Positions 1 to 11,658 of a stretch of 64,000 nt of DNA are shown one piece after another. Below the pieces are notes generated by a model that saw only the letters and a list, made by a program, of their open reading frames with translations, was not told where the DNA came from and did no database searches. Within the stretch, counting starts at the first letter, position 1. Each line of letters opens with the position of its first letter. The translations under genes were made by a program, and so were the position numbers. This DNA is from Pyrus communis. Lineage: Eukaryota > Streptophyta > Magnoliopsida > Rosales > Rosaceae. The DNA lies in the NCBI RefSeq assembly GCF_963583255.1, contig NC_084805.1, positions 6,440,827-6,504,826 on the forward strand. The letters run 5' to 3'.

Positions 1-1764
1 GGTGGAGCACCGTTATTTCTTTTGGTTTTCGTTGAGAAAATCGTGTCGGTGGAGCACCGGTGGTACTAACACAGGCTCGACTTGGAGAAAAGGAAGAAGA
101 GAAAGTTCATAGAAAATGAAGAAGATAGGTGTCAAGGGAATGACTTTTTTGCTCTTTAAAGGCAGTCACGTGGATAGTAGGTGACATACTTAACGGAAGA
201 ATAAATGAAAAATTCAAAAACTTAACAACATGGTGGAAATTGACTAGTTATGAGAGTTGATGGGGGAAATTGGCCAAAATTAAAGTTGAGAGGGAAAATT
301 ATGGGGCAAATCAACGAATGCCTCTATTATATATTAAGTTTCCAAGTAGGCGTGGAAATGAATGATTCATTCTCTAGGGAGAAAAATATAGCAATGGTCC
401 CTCAACTTTAACCTAATAGGAGCAATGGTCCCTTAACTAAAAATCTATGACTATTGGTAATTTGTTCTAAAATAAAAATAAAAAGAGGAGTCTCAAAAAC
501 ATTTATTCTTCTTGTTAGAGATGAAGTCAAATGTCTTCCACTAGCTTGTTTTTTCAAGATAATTACATTAGATTCATCCAAATTACGGACAAAAGTCAGA
601 ACAAAAATGTCTTTACCAGCTTATTGAGTGTTCACATTTTGTTATCTTTATCCACCTCTCACAAGTAACCATTTTCTGAAGTCGTACGTCATGGTAAGCA
701 TTTTGGATTCCTGTTGTCAAGAAAAAGACAAAACTTGGGAGCTCTGAGCAGCTCCAAACAAGCTTTTAGAGTTGCACTGATATTTGCACTATGCAGAAAG
801 AATCTTTATAGGTTTTGAGCTTTCACTCCTTGAAACGGCACCATGTGAGTGAAAGGTGACCAAAGAGACCTCAAAGATTTAGTATAGCAAAATGTTTCCA
901 CACCAAATTTGTAGTGGACCCAAGAAATGGGAAAGGCAAGATCATCTCTCACCATCGAGAGGAACAAAGAGAATCAAAGGAGATCATTCATATGGATGAG
1001 GCCAGGTCCACGGACCTATCCATGTACTTATCTTCCTTTGGTAGCACTTTTCGTTTTTGTTTTGGTTTTCGGTTTTCATTTTCAGTTGAAAAGATGGAGA
1101 TGAATGCATAGGGAAAAAGAGGGAGAAAAAGGGACTAGTTGGTGGCTTCACCACAGCTGTCCATCCTTTCGGGGAAAAGACTCACATGAGCATTTTAGCC
1201 TCTCCCTAGCCACCTATCATGCGATTCACCAATGTTAGAAATCGAATCCAGGACGTGCCGTGTATTATCATCTAGGTCTCTATCACCAAATATTATTATT
1301 GCTATCAAAAGGGAGCTGGGTCGGTCCACATCTAGTGCTTGCCTGAACTTGTCTCTCAACTCCATCCGTTAGAGGGACAACTTGCATTCCATCATCAATC
1401 TACAAAATATGATTTGGCAAATTTTCCAATCCCATGACAGCTGGTGGCTATCAACACTTGTCTTTCACTTCAATTGGAGGATAATTTAGTTTGTGAAACC
1501 ATAAAAACTTACCTGTCACGACGTTATATCACTTATGTTATTTCTGTTCTCATGTGCCCTGGCACATATGAATCTATGATAAGATCGGAGTTTAGGGTTT
1601 AGGATTTAGAGTAGGAGAGGAAGAGAGAAACAGCGGTGCATGCCACCGTGGCAAGAAAGTTCTCTTCTTCGTCTTAAACTTGTTACTATGGTTCCATTTT
1701 CTTGATCCATCAACCTTATTTAGTACAATTTGGTTACCAGACAATGGATGATTTTTGTGGGAAA
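1..1764. other. No supported gene
   Basis: No convincing exon structure or recognisable protein on either strand. The longest reading (914-1111, plus) has low-complexity sequence and matches no family I know. A stretch near 390-440 repeats a 'caatggtccct' phrase twice, which suggests an old dispersed repeat. The right part lies downstream of the minus-strand bHLH gene and probably includes its 3' flank. Confidence 0.5.
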
Positions 1765-1770
1765 TTTATT
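1765..1770 (-). terminator. Possible polyadenylation signal of the bHLH gene
   Basis: The minus strand reads AATAAA here, about 136 nt past the stop codon at 1906-1908, a plausible 3'-UTR length. A second A/T-rich variant overlaps just upstream. The hexamer is common by chance in A/T-rich DNA, so this rests on position only. Confidence 0.4.
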
Positions 1771-1905
1771 TTATTCATACTATGTTGCAGGTATAGATAC
1801 AAACATATATATAAATATGTTATATACTTAAGAGAGTAGAAAAAATAATCTGGATCAGATGCATCAAAGTAAACTCTTCCAAGAATCAAATGAGTGACGT
1901 TTCAT

Positions 1906-3976
1906 TCACATCTCCATCTTTAAATTGCTATCTTCAATGGAACCTGCAAAAATAACATCATGAGAGTAATTATTCACCTAATTTTCCCTCTCCAAATACA
2001 ACAGAAAAAAAAAAAAATAATAAAAATGATTGCACAATCAAAAGCACCATCATTATTTGATTGAGTGAATTGGAGCCTAAACTTTTTCTTAGTAGTGATA
2101 GCCATTATGTGGTTTACAGACTCTAATTGCACCACACCTTTAACTTCTCCCCTTTTCTATCCATAATGTTTAGGCAAGATCTTAATCATTCAGAGAAAAA
2201 GAAGAAAATCTTTACCTTTGATCGATTTAGGAGTAAAAGCAGATAACCATTAGAAAGAGATGCTTTAATCGACGCTAAATATATGAACGAGAGATTCAAC
2301 TTGAGTGCAAAGAGGCAAAGACATTGTTCTGGTCGATTGGCCTAACCCGCATATACATCTAGAAGGCTTTCCTTAGTCCATTAGAAAGGAATTACTAAAT
2401 TCCTAAGCAAAATCATTAGACATTTGTGGGTCTATGTGGTCCATAATCTCTACCACAGTTGGTTGAATCTAAAAATTCTTATCTTACAAAAATGGAGTCA
2501 TGGGAAATGGTATGAGAATGCAGGAGAGAGATTAGCTCTATCTACCTGTAAATGGTTGCGATTGAAAGGATGATCTTCCTTGTTGAAATTCCACATCGAA
2601 AATGTTCTGTAAATCAGCATCCCAAATTGCCGTAGGTTGGGGTTGCTGCAGGTTGCATGTAAGATTTTCAATCAAAATATTGCTAAAATTTTAGTCTATA
2701 TAACTGACACAAGCTTTTATAGACATTACAGTGAAACAGGATGTGTCAAGAAATGGTTCGGGGATCGAACTCGGAGCGCTTATGGTTCTTCGAAGTGCCA
2801 AATCAGTGGAATGTAACCCCATATCCAACCCAGAAGATGAAACCAATTGTTGCATTGGATTCAACTGAAGATACACAGAATTGATCATTTCTGATGACAT
2901 CCCCATCGTCGGAAAATTGGCTGCGCACGTAGGAAACATCTGCTGATTTGAAGCGAAATGGGACTATAAGTAACGGAACTTTGGACAAACAAGTCTTCAT
3001 TAGTTCGCCACAAGAGTAAAGAGCATAATTTTCTTAAGAACATTTTTTCCTCATAAGCCATTTTAAGCAATTTCACACATCCAATTTTCGAGAACGAAAC
3101 GAATGGTAATTGGGATATCTATAAAAACTGATTGGTCTTATAGTATTAAAGAGATTCCTGACCTCTTTTGCAAACAAGTCGTCGATGTTGAAGTCAAGCC
3201 TCGGATTCACAGCAGCTAGTTTCATAGACAGGAACTGTTAAGTATGAAGAGGATTCGTTTAAGAATACAGAACAATAAAAAGATAACGAAGTACTTAAAC
3301 CGATGATTGGAAAGGATCAAATGTATGTCACCTCTACTTGTCGTTGAAGAGACTGAACATAATTGATGATTTCATCAAGCATGCCGGCCTTGCCAGTGAT
3401 CTTGTTGCACCCCGGTACTAAATCTTGCAGATATTTCATTCTTTCACTGATCTTTTCCCTCCTCACCTGCATGATCATGAGACCAACACATGGCATAAAT
3501 AACACGAAATCGAAGAACAAGATCCATGCGCAGTAAAATTTGTATATAAATTTGAACACCAAATGTCCTACTCACCCTCTCAGCCAAGCTGTGGCTATCC
3601 GTGGCCTGACCTCGCCGCGCACGGACATGGATGTAATCAGGCTTTTGAACCTCAGAAGCTTTTGAATTGTCCTTTGAAGTATCACCAGAAGATTCTCCGT
3701 CGTTGTTCTTGGTGCTGGTTTGCTCTGTGATCTTGGAGTCCCCTTTTTCTGCACAACTTTTTATTCTTTTCTCTGTGCTATCACTTTCTGCAGCAGCAGC
3801 AGCCTAGAAATCCCAAAAACAGAAACACAATTACAACACAAAAAACGAAACTTAGTACCGATCAAATATGTCGCAAATAACTAAATATGATCAATATATG
3901 GTCGTTATGTGATTTTGATCATTTAAACAATTGGAATTTGTAAAATTCTTCCTTTCAAACAATTTCTAAAACATAT

Positions 3977-4014
<38 letters not shown>

Positions 4015-4538
4015 TAGAAAGTTGAACGTAGAGGGCACACCTTATTGATCTGCACCTTATCAGCCTTCCTCTTCTTAAAGCTTTCTTTCCCTGCCGGCAA
4101 GCTAAGCTTTTGAGACAAAACGGTGTCGCCGGACGTCTTCTCGGTGGCTACAGTGGGCGGGCAGCTAAAAGTCCTGGAGATGTTGTTACCCATCCCTTCA
4201 AACCCTGCTGTGCCATTATTATTCATGACCAACCCACAAGACCCGAAACCCAATTCAGCCCACCCGTTTTCGGAACTCGGGTCGGGTTTCACCACCCGGT
4301 TACCACTCAGAAAACCCTGAAGCCCCTGAGCATGAATTGGAAGGGAGAAAACCCCACTAAGCTCGCCCCCGCCAAAATTATACTGAATCTGCTGCTGTTG
4401 TTGATCATGATGGTCACTCTGCTGCCACTTCATCCGGGCCCTCTGCCTCTCCAGCACCGTCATGTCGGTACAGTTTCCGGCTATAAATGTCCCCGGCGCG
4501 TTCATACAGTTCAACATCTCGGGTAAAGCTCGGTTCAT
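1906..4538 (-). CDS. bHLH transcription factor, CIB1/bHLH63-like (7 exons)
   Basis: Exons, in transcript order: 4538-4041, 3803-3576, 3466-3332, 3234-3163, 2939-2730, 2645-2546, 1943-1906; stop 1906-1908. All introns are GT-AG, phases agree, and the spliced product is 426 residues. The start is the first ATG in this frame, giving MNRALPEML; an upstream in-frame extension has no ATG. Residues 1-166 are a low-complexity N-terminus with a Gln run and the phrase [14 protein letters not shown] seen in the family. The basic region shows the H-E-R DNA-contact residues (H237, E241, R245); the helix-loop-helix runs to about 287, followed by [12 protein letters not shown]. The C-terminus ends SNLKMEM. 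Arabidopsis CIB1 binds photo-excited CRY2 and E/G-box DNA in the nucleus and promotes flowering; that role is inferred here. BEE or bHLH74/78 subgroup membership is the main alternative. Confidence 0.9.
3980..4012. repeat. (GT)n microsatellite in intron 1 of the bHLH gene
   Basis: An uninterrupted GT run of about 33 bp lies just inside intron 1, starting about 28 bp downstream of the 5' splice site at 4040. On the sense strand it reads (AC)n. Likely length-polymorphic. Confidence 0.95.
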
Positions 4539-4780
4539 CACAGAGAAAAAACACAAACAGATTTTTGGGCACTTCTGAAATGTGATCAGAAATCGAAGGG
4601 GAAACAATTGATGGGTAATAATATATTTGGGGTGTGAAGAATTGTGGTTAGTTTTGGAAAATGTGGTCAGATTGGTTAGGATTAAATTCTCATGCCCAAT
4701 TCATTGAGGAGTTTTATGGACCAGGTTTGATCATAAAGTAGTAATAATGTGTAATGGGAGCGGGTGGGTACTGGAGCAGT

Positions 4781-4781
<1 letters not shown>

Positions 4782-4825
<44 letters not shown>
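4782..4825. repeat. (GA)n microsatellite, sense (CT)n, in the bHLH leader
   Basis: A 44-bp GA run on the plus strand reads CT in the sense of the bHLH gene. It lies between the TATA-like site (4871-4880) and the ATG (4538), so it is probably in the 5' UTR. Such CT-rich leaders are common in plant genes. Confidence 0.95.
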
Positions 4826-4827
<2 letters not shown>

Positions 4828-4870
4828 GGAAATGTGAGAGAAAGCTAAAGAGAAGAGGGAGGGGGTTAGG

Positions 4871-4880
4871 TATATATAAA
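4871..4880 (-). promoter_or_regulatory. TATA-like box of the bHLH gene
   Basis: TATATATAAA on the plus strand, which also reads as a TATATA core on the minus strand. It sits about 330 bp upstream of the ATG, just before the CT-rich tract, which would suit a core promoter and a leader of roughly 300 nt. No transcript evidence is available. Confidence 0.5.
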
Positions 4881-4930
4881 GAGGAAGAAAGGGTTGGCCG
4901 GAATCTGACAAAGAAATAGCCGGAATTATT

Positions 4931-4980
4931 AGAGAGAGAGAGAGAGAGAGATTTAAGATGATGATGATGATGATGATGAT
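4931..4980. repeat. (GA)n followed by (GAT)n microsatellite
   Basis: A GA run (4931-4951) is followed by about eight GAT units (4957-4980), just upstream of the TATA-like site. Read as protein it gives a poly-His stretch in a chance reading frame, not a gene. Confidence 0.9.
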
Positions 4981-5080
4981 AGAGGAGAGAGAGGAGGATG
5001 AAGCAACTGGGGCAGAGAGCCATCGAATGTATCCACATAACCAGAGGCCGTGGGTTGTGGGCCATGGTTGACATGACCGC

Positions 5081-5086
5081 CACGTG
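5081..5086. promoter_or_regulatory. G-box (CACGTG) upstream of the bHLH gene
   Basis: A perfect palindromic CACGTG within GCCACGTGGT lies 540 bp upstream of the bHLH ATG. G-boxes bind bHLH and bZIP factors. Occupancy or autoregulation is speculation. Confidence 0.6.
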
Positions 5087-5509
5087 GTCTTGTCCGGATT
5101 AAAACGGAGTGTTAGGATGGTTGCCAGGTTTAGGGTTCCGACGGAACGGGGTATATTCCGTGGTGCTGCATGCTAAATATGGCTAATTGTCTGCTGAGCA
5201 TGATGAGGCGCGTTTGACGACTGCGTGACAACTAACCAAAATTTTAAAACAAATTTGCTGAGCAAATGATGTGGACTATTAGAAATAAGCACGTTAATTA
5301 ATACTTAAGTAATATAATCTAATTAATTATCAATAATTACATCAGTTGATTTGTAACTTTAGTCTTCTTGACATTATCCATTAGTTATACTATTTAGTCC
5401 CAAGTATTCGCTTAATTATTCATTTTTAATGAACTTTCTCGTTTAGTAATTAACACAAGTATCCTTGCATTGTTTTAGATAACAAAAATATATTTTTCTA
5501 AAAAGGGAA

Positions 5510-5650
5510 TTTTCGACCCTGAGAGGAGAGGGATGGGGGTCACAATGGGTCATCACTAATTATGTTTCAAACATAGCGCAATAAGTTGAAGTTGAAACCT
5601 CTCACTTATAACTAAAGATGAATACTACTAAACTGCACTACTAGTTGATA
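5510..5650 (-). mobile_element. Diverged tRNA-derived SINE
   Basis: Shares the stretch AACCTCTCACTTATAAC followed by an 'aatactactaaa' motif with the better-preserved copy at 32410-32560. On the minus strand this reads like a SINE head ending in a degraded box B. The box B is poor here, so this is an old copy. The flanks 5087-5509 and 5651-6045 show no gene. Confidence 0.55.
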
Positions 5651-6045
5651 GCATCCATGCATTGTAGGTATTGGTATCATTGAGCCTTGGATAGTGTTGG
5701 CGAGTACATATAACTCAATGATACACCCTTAATTTCGATTAACAGCTTAATAATACAGTGTGTGTGTATTTGGCCAACATAATATGACTTTAAATTTTAA
5801 GATTTCAAAATATATTGAAACAATGAACCAATCAAACACAAGACCTCAAATATATGGCACAAACATAGGCAGATTCTTCTAGCAAAGGAAAATACAGTCA
5901 GATGATCTAACTAGTAAAGTAAATCATGTACTGCCTAAATTCACTTGTTCACAATTTCTTTAACAAAAGTTTGGCAAAATCAGTTGTTCAATTGTGTTCA
6001 GGTGTAAATTAATTTTGATGATTTTTGTCAAATGTCAAAAATATC

Positions 6046-6272
6046 GGGAGCATTTTTGCTCACATCATAACTATGGTGTATGCTTACCATACGCTTAATC
6101 ATCTGCCACGTGTCCTTTCACATAGTTCTAGTTAACTTTCACATTATTAAATGTTACTTTTTCGATTTTGGAAAAAAATTAATCAAATGATAAGTGAAAT
6201 GACACGTGGTAGATAATTAGGTGTATGGTGAACATATACTATAGTTTATGATGATGAGCAAAAATGCTCACC
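6046..6272. mobile_element. Foldback MITE with long inverted arms
   Basis: About 85-90 bp at the left pairs with the reverse complement of the right end with modest mismatch. The outer ends read GGGAGCATTTTTGCTCA and, in complement, GGTGAGCATTTTTGCTCA. Both arms contain CACGTG (6107-6112 and 6203-6208). No coding capacity. No clear TSD. Superfamily uncertain. It lies 1.5 kb upstream of the bHLH ATG. Confidence 0.8.
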
Positions 6273-7913
6273 AATACAATCACAATGACATACAATATCA
6301 CTAACTCCAATTGCCACGGCTAATGACCGTTCAAATATTGACGATATTAATTTTCAAATATTTGACGACACAAGTGATCATTTCAAACAATTAGAATTAA
6401 TACTTTCACCATTTTATCAATTTCTTATCTCCTTTCCTTTCCATTCTTTTGGAGTAATGTTACATTTATCATATTTTTTATATTATATTTATACTACCTC
6501 TCTAATAGAGGTAGGGCCCACCAACACATATAAGTCCTACCTCTATTAGAAATGTGATATGAACACTGCGGTAAGGTCACAAAAGGCGCTAAGTATTAGT
6601 CGGGTAGCGGACAAGAGCTTAGCGCCTAGGTGGGGAGGCCTAAGGTCATTTGCAGCCAAGGACTCTAGACCACACTTAGCCTTAAACTGACGAAATTATT
6701 CTAACCAAGGGAAGAGAATTGGACTGAAGGAATTAGGCTAAGTTTGGCCCTAAAAAGTAATTAAATATGTAGAAAAATAAAGTATAGCTCATACATGATC
6801 GGAGATGGAAAGATTTAGCCATAAAGTAGTTTTTATTTTTTAAAGGGCTAAAACATATCCAAGGACTACGTTTAATCCTCTATGACTCGAGATGGCCAAT
6901 GTAAAATGAATAAGTATTTTGATTACAAAATTTGTACACCGGGCACGTACCATTTGCACTAGTAGAATGTGGAGAAAAGGCACACACTTACACACACTAG
7001 CATTACAACGATATATGAGAGGAATATTTGTAAATGACTAATGTTTTTTAGAATGCTAAGATGCTATATGTTTGAGTGAGGTACTTTGAAGTCCTAACAG
7101 ATTTAGGCGAACTGAGGATATAATATATTTCAAAACATTAGATACGAGAGATAAAAAAATCTACTGCATGATCATTACAAAAGGGTACGTAAGAGCAATT
7201 TGTAATTGATTAAATATTCCAAGTAGTTATTTATAAATTCATCTCGCATGTTTTGTAATACTCATCTGATGCATTTCTAATGTTTGGTCTCTAACATTTA
7301 GGATTCATTGCTTTTTAGTTCTGCATCCTTCACCCAAACATCGCCTTAGCCTTCTATGTAAATTTAAAATGCTCTTTTCACCAAAAATTTATTAAAAAAA
7401 AAAAAAACTCTAAATTGCTATGAATTAAGAGAAAAAGGTTCACTTCTAAACTTTTTATATTTAATAAAGTATGATACAATTAACAAAATTATAAAAAAGA
7501 AAATCACGCGAGAAAATGTTTAATTAATACACTAAGATACAGGAAAGTTAATATAAAGTTGTTTTATAATTTCTGTTTATAATTCCTTAGGAAATTTCTC
7601 ATACAAAAATGCCCATCAATCAATTTCAATATCTTATAAAAAATCAATTTTGTTTATGAAGTGATTTCACTAAAATCATAATCCCTTGTTGCTATTCGAT
7701 TTCAAAGTAATGGAAGTTTGCATCTCCGTTTTCTCTACATAGACATCAAGTCTACCTCACTAAAGTTATTCTTTAAACCTATTCAAGGTCTAAGTGTAAG
7801 ATTACACTTAGAAAGTGATTGATGGATTAAGAAAACAAATTATATATTTCCAAGCGACAAACATACATTAAGCGAGTCATAAATTTATTTAAACATAATG
7901 CATTACTAGTAAT
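6273..7913. other. No gene; A/T-rich intergenic with small inverted repeat
   Basis: Stop-dense A/T-rich sequence without recognisable protein. A short inverted repeat (CTAATAGAGGTAGGG at 6502 against CCTACCTCTATTAG at 6536) could form a hairpin. At 6576-6630 AGGCGCTAAG is followed by its approximate complement TTAGCGCCTAGG. Around 6770-6900, TTAGCC and 'gggctaaaac' phrases resemble the Harbinger fragment end near 10040, suggesting an old fragment. Confidence 0.4.
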
Positions 7914-8572
7914 TAGGGGTGGGTGTGGGACGAGTTTAGTCTATTTTTGGTGAGTCCATTTCTATAAACAAGCTTAAGCCAGTTCGAGTTAATGTACTTT
8001 CATTAATGAAACAAGCTCATCTGGATTCGTTTGATACAGTCCGGTTCCTACGATGAATAGATCTGTTTTCAATCATATGTCATATAACAAAACAATAATA
8101 TAAACATCTTTGTGTTTCTGAACAAAAGAATTACATCTAGCAAAGCCAATACCAACACATCAAAACTCCGTAAGTCCAAGAAACTACTTAGGCTACTAAA
8201 ATCACTTTATTGCCTAACTGAAATAAATCAAAGAAACGCCCATAATGAAAATGATCTCATACAACTCAATCTTCAATTGTTTGAATGTGCGACTGCAACC
8301 ACGAAACTCTTAAGACCCTTTATTTAAAGAAGTTTAATCATTGTTTTAGTCTTCTTAGGGTTAGATAGATATAGAATTATGGATTATGAGCTTCATTGTG
8401 GACCACTAATAAAATGACAAATACTAAGACAACTCTTAAATAGTTCAGGCCAGGATATTCGCACATAAGATCATGAACCCGATTTTACACCAGTCGGGTT
8501 TAACTCAGGCCTTTTTGAAAATTAAAAGTAAGAACGGATCCACTGGTGCAAAGACTCATTTGCCCGCCCTTA
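7914..8572. mobile_element. hAT-like non-autonomous DNA transposon
   Basis: The ends read TAGGGGTGGGT and, in complement, TAAGGGCGGGC, the typical hAT-type terminal repeat. They are flanked by an 8-bp near-duplication (ctagtaat at 7906-7913, gtagtaat at 8573-8580; 7 of 8 identical). The 659-bp interior has only a chance frame at 8112-8327 and no transposase. Confidence 0.7.
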
Positions 8573-8617
8573 GTAGTAATTATTTGTTACCATATTATGT
8601 ACATGCTCACCTAATAA

Positions 8618-8906
8618 TGTTAACGTGAGCTTGGTTAACTTTTGTGATTAGGGTTTCCTATAATCTTGTTGTGTTCTAATCTCTTGTAATTAACATATGT
8701 GTGAATATATATAGGGATGTGATATCCACACACCCCTTTTTACTTTTCTCACACCTTTTTAGTTTTCAGAATTGAGGAAGATCAACGGACATAAATTAAC
8801 AAGGAGTGTGTGAGAAGTAAAAAGAGGTGTATGGATACCACACCCCTATATATTGGCCTCCATACAGAGAAGAATACAATACAAAATACTTCCATCTATT
8901 TTAGCA
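8618..8906 (+). repeat. Left LTR of the decayed Copia (split by MITE)
   Basis: Aligns by eye with the right LTR at 20831-20983 on both sides of the MITE: the 'ttagggtttcc' phrase before, and the 'cctccat...gagaa...acaatac' stretch after. It ends ATTTTAGCA directly before the primer-binding site. Confidence 0.8.
8714..8846. mobile_element. 133-bp MITE inside the Copia LTR
   Basis: Long terminal inverted repeats: GGGATGTGATATCCACACAC at the left and, in complement, GGGGTGTGGTATCCATACAC at the right. The flanks are TATATA on both sides, compatible with duplication of an A/T-rich target. Absence from the right LTR of the same element (20831-20983) shows it was inserted afterwards. Confidence 0.85.
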
Positions 8907-9164
8907 TGGTATCAAATCAGGACGATTCTAGGATCACTCTCTCTACAATAACCCTAATACCCAAATTTCAAGTTTCTCAAATTCCAAATTCCAAACACAA
9001 ATGAAATCTCAAACACAACTTCATATCAAATTCTCCAATTTTTTTATTCTACCCTCAAATCAAAATTCTCAGAAAAAAAAAAAACACACCAAAGTTTAGG
9101 AATGTTCGTACAAAACCTTAGGCTGCATCAGGTGGTGCGTTTGTATCATGACGTACCAACACTT

Positions 9165-9300
9165 GAATTATTGATTATGGAGCGACGAATCATATGACAT
9201 GTGACCCAGGTTTACTCAAATCTTTTCATCCTTCCCAGCAGTCATCTGTGTCCACGACTAATGAAACTCCTACAACTTTAATTGGGGAATGCTCAATCTC
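9165..9300 (+). pseudogene. Copia protease remnant
   Basis: Reads LIDYGATNHMTCDPGLLKSF, the Copia aspartic-protease motif (normally D-S-G-A) with Tyr in place of Ser, so probably inactive. It continues to about GECSISP and is cut by the Harbinger-derived insert. Confidence 0.75.
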
Positions 9301-10064
9301 TCCTATACACTTTTTTTTGCATATGAACTACTCAAAAGGTGTCAATGAAGGTGACAATGAAGGTGTCCATGAATTGACCCCAACTTCTTCTTTTGCAAGG
9401 CCCCCAGGAAGAGATAAACAAAAGGAAGCAAAGAGAAAAGGGAAGTCCCAAGATCCGATTAGTGCACAAATTGCTACCAAATTTGCAAGATTGACTAAAG
9501 CCATAGCTCTTGGGAGGAAGAAGCGGCCTGGATGTGTTTGGCCATGACGCAAGAAAGGGATAGGGAGCAAGAATGGGTTGAATGTAATTTCATGATGGAG
9601 GACCTCAACAAATACACTCCTGAGAGGAAGAAGTTCTTATGTGATAAGCAAAAGAAAATTTTGCGAAGGCATGCCACAAGGAGTATATTTCAAGATGATG
9701 ATTCATCTCAAGGCTATATCCCAAGTTCACCACCAAGTCAAGATGGTGCATATCATTATTAAGTTTATGTAGTTTATGAATTATCAATTGTATTAAGTTT
9801 ATGTGGTTTATTCATGTATCGATTTAGTGATTTTTCAATATTTATCGGAATTTAAATATTTTTAGGTTAAAATGTTCGTAAAATTAATTTAGGATAGTCT
9901 ACATTATTTTTTTTAAAGTTAATTGAAAAAAAAATTAGCCGAAATTCATTATTTAATAATCTAGGACTAAAATTTTAGGTTAGAAAGGTTGGAGCAGAAA
10001 AGCTGTTTCAGGGCTAAAACCTAAATTTTCTGGGCTAAAACAGGTTGGAGATGGTCTTAAATTA
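9300..10064 (+). mobile_element. Harbinger/PIF-derived fragment with Myb/NAM-associated C-terminal domain
   Basis: The plus strand encodes a basic stretch (RPPGRDKQKEAKRKGKS, about 9394-9444) and then, after a frame change, a Glu/Lys-rich helix to 9762. This is the C-terminal domain (NAM-associated type) of the Myb/SANT-like second protein carried by plant Harbinger elements. The right end 'gggctaaaac...gatggtct' with TAA is typical for such elements in my experience. The left end is missing. The insertion interrupts Copia pol between its protease and pre-integrase parts. Confidence 0.6.
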
Positions 10065-11071
10065 CAACTCCTTATCTGTGGCTCAAATTACTGACTCTTT
10101 GTTTTGTGCTGTGATTTTTTTGCCAACATTCTATTATTTTTTAGACATTCCCAAAGGGAAGGTGGTTGGTTCTAGTATCCGCAAGGGCATACTGTATTAC
10201 TTGGATTTCGAGCATGATAGTGATAAGTGCCTTGGTGAAGCTTTCAAGGCTGTGAGATTTTTTAATGTGACCGGTGCACATGGTAGTACACCATGTGTCA
10301 TTATACAAATAGTGAGATATGTATGCTAAAAAGTTAATAACTTAAAAAACAAAATTTCCCACCACTTCTATTAAAACACGTGGTGTACTATTTGTGTTCC
10401 TGTCACAATGGAAAATTTCTCTTCAAGGCTAGTGGAGATACAATTGAAAAACGAAAAGCTAGTATTTGGTTGAGGCACTGAAAGTTAGGGCATGCATCAT
10501 TCAGGTAACTTAAGAAGTTATTTCCTTCATTATACACAATATATCTGTGATATTGATATGTGACATATGTGAGTTAGCAAAAGGACGTTGTATTTCGTTT
10601 CTCTTAAGCTTTACACGAGCAACAAAGCCTTTTTTGCTCGTTCATTCAAATGTATAAGACCCATAAAAAATCTCTACCATGGAAAAGCTCGACAGTTTCT
10701 CTCTTTTATTGGTGATTGCATTCACATGATATGGATTGGTCTACTGAAGACAAAAAGAAAGGTAAATTCTATGTTTCAAAGGTTTCACAAGATGGTGGAT
10801 GCCTAATTTCAGAGTGAGATTCAGGTTCTTCATTCTGATAATGGTGATGTGTTCGTGAGTTGTGAAGTCTTGCAGTATTTACGGGATCATGGATAGTTAT
10901 TCTAAAGTCCACCATGTACACTCCTCAACAAAATAAGGTAGCAGAGCAAAATCATCATATAATGAAAATTGTTTAGGTTAATTAATTTCGTGCCAATATG
11001 CCACAATGTTTTTGGGGAATAGTTGTGACATCTACAGCTTACTAGATTAATCATATACCTTCTAGTGCCTT
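10065..11071 (+). pseudogene. Copia pre-integrase and integrase core, decayed
   Basis: Starts with LSVAQITDSLFCAVIF and GILYYLDFEHDSD (gag-pre-integrase domain). It continues with a zinc-binding style H..H..C..C remnant near 10490-10590. The integrase core follows: HSDNGDVF near 10835, then TPQQNKVAEQNHH near 10923. Numerous stops and frameshifts show long inactivity. It ends IPSSALEP at the next insertion. Confidence 0.75.
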
Positions 11072-11545
11072 AGAGCCTGTTTGGTAGTGTACTTGAATCC
11101 AACTTTTTAAACTAAAAAGCAATTTTCAAGTTTTAGGCCTTAAAAACTTGTTTGGTAGGACTATTTTAAAAAATTGAATGTAAGATTAACTCAAAAATCT
11201 AGTCTATTCTTTAAAAACATAAAAAATGAGTTTTTAGAGTTTTTAAATTTAAACTCACTCCTTTCTTTTCTCTCCCTCCTCCCCTCTCACTCCAAATCTA
11301 TCTCTCTCTTTTCGTCTTTCTCTCTCCCTTTTTTTTTCTTTACCTTTTTCATCTCTCTTGCAATCCGCTCTCTTCATTCTTTAGGTTCTTTTTCTCACTC
11401 ATCTTTCTCTCTATCTCGTCCGATCCTCTCTCTTCTTTCTTTTTCCTTCAATCATCTCTTACTTTCTTTCCTCCTCTCTGCTCTTATTTTCAAATATGAT
11501 ACCAAACATGCCCTTAAATTTTCAAACACAAATTCCAACACCTCA
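11072..11545. mobile_element. hAT-like MITE insertion in Copia integrase
   Basis: The left end GCCTGTTTGGTA is matched in complement near 11500-11513 (GGGCATGTTTGGTA), a common plant hAT-type terminus. The interior is very pyrimidine-rich (11250-11480) and non-coding. Copia reading is interrupted after IPSSALEP and resumes near 11550 with QQAFGCLVF. The exact right edge and TSD are unresolved. Confidence 0.6.
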
Positions 11546-11658
11546 TAAACACTTCCACCTCAGCAAAATATTGAGCAGCAAGCATTTGGGTGTCTAGTTT
11601 TCAACAAACATTCACAAGCACCGGAGAAGCAAACTTGATCCATGTGTAGAAGTGTGCA

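Noticed and set aside
4110..4526. 138-codon plus-strand frame
   Set aside because: It is the antisense of exon 1 of the bHLH gene.
4682..5083. 133-codon minus-strand frame with poly-His and Ser/Leu repeats
   Set aside because: Formed by GA and GAT microsatellites upstream of the TATA-like site.
11174..11548. 124-codon Ser/Phe/Leu-rich plus-strand frame
   Set aside because: Pyrimidine-rich interior of a hAT-like insertion, no domain.
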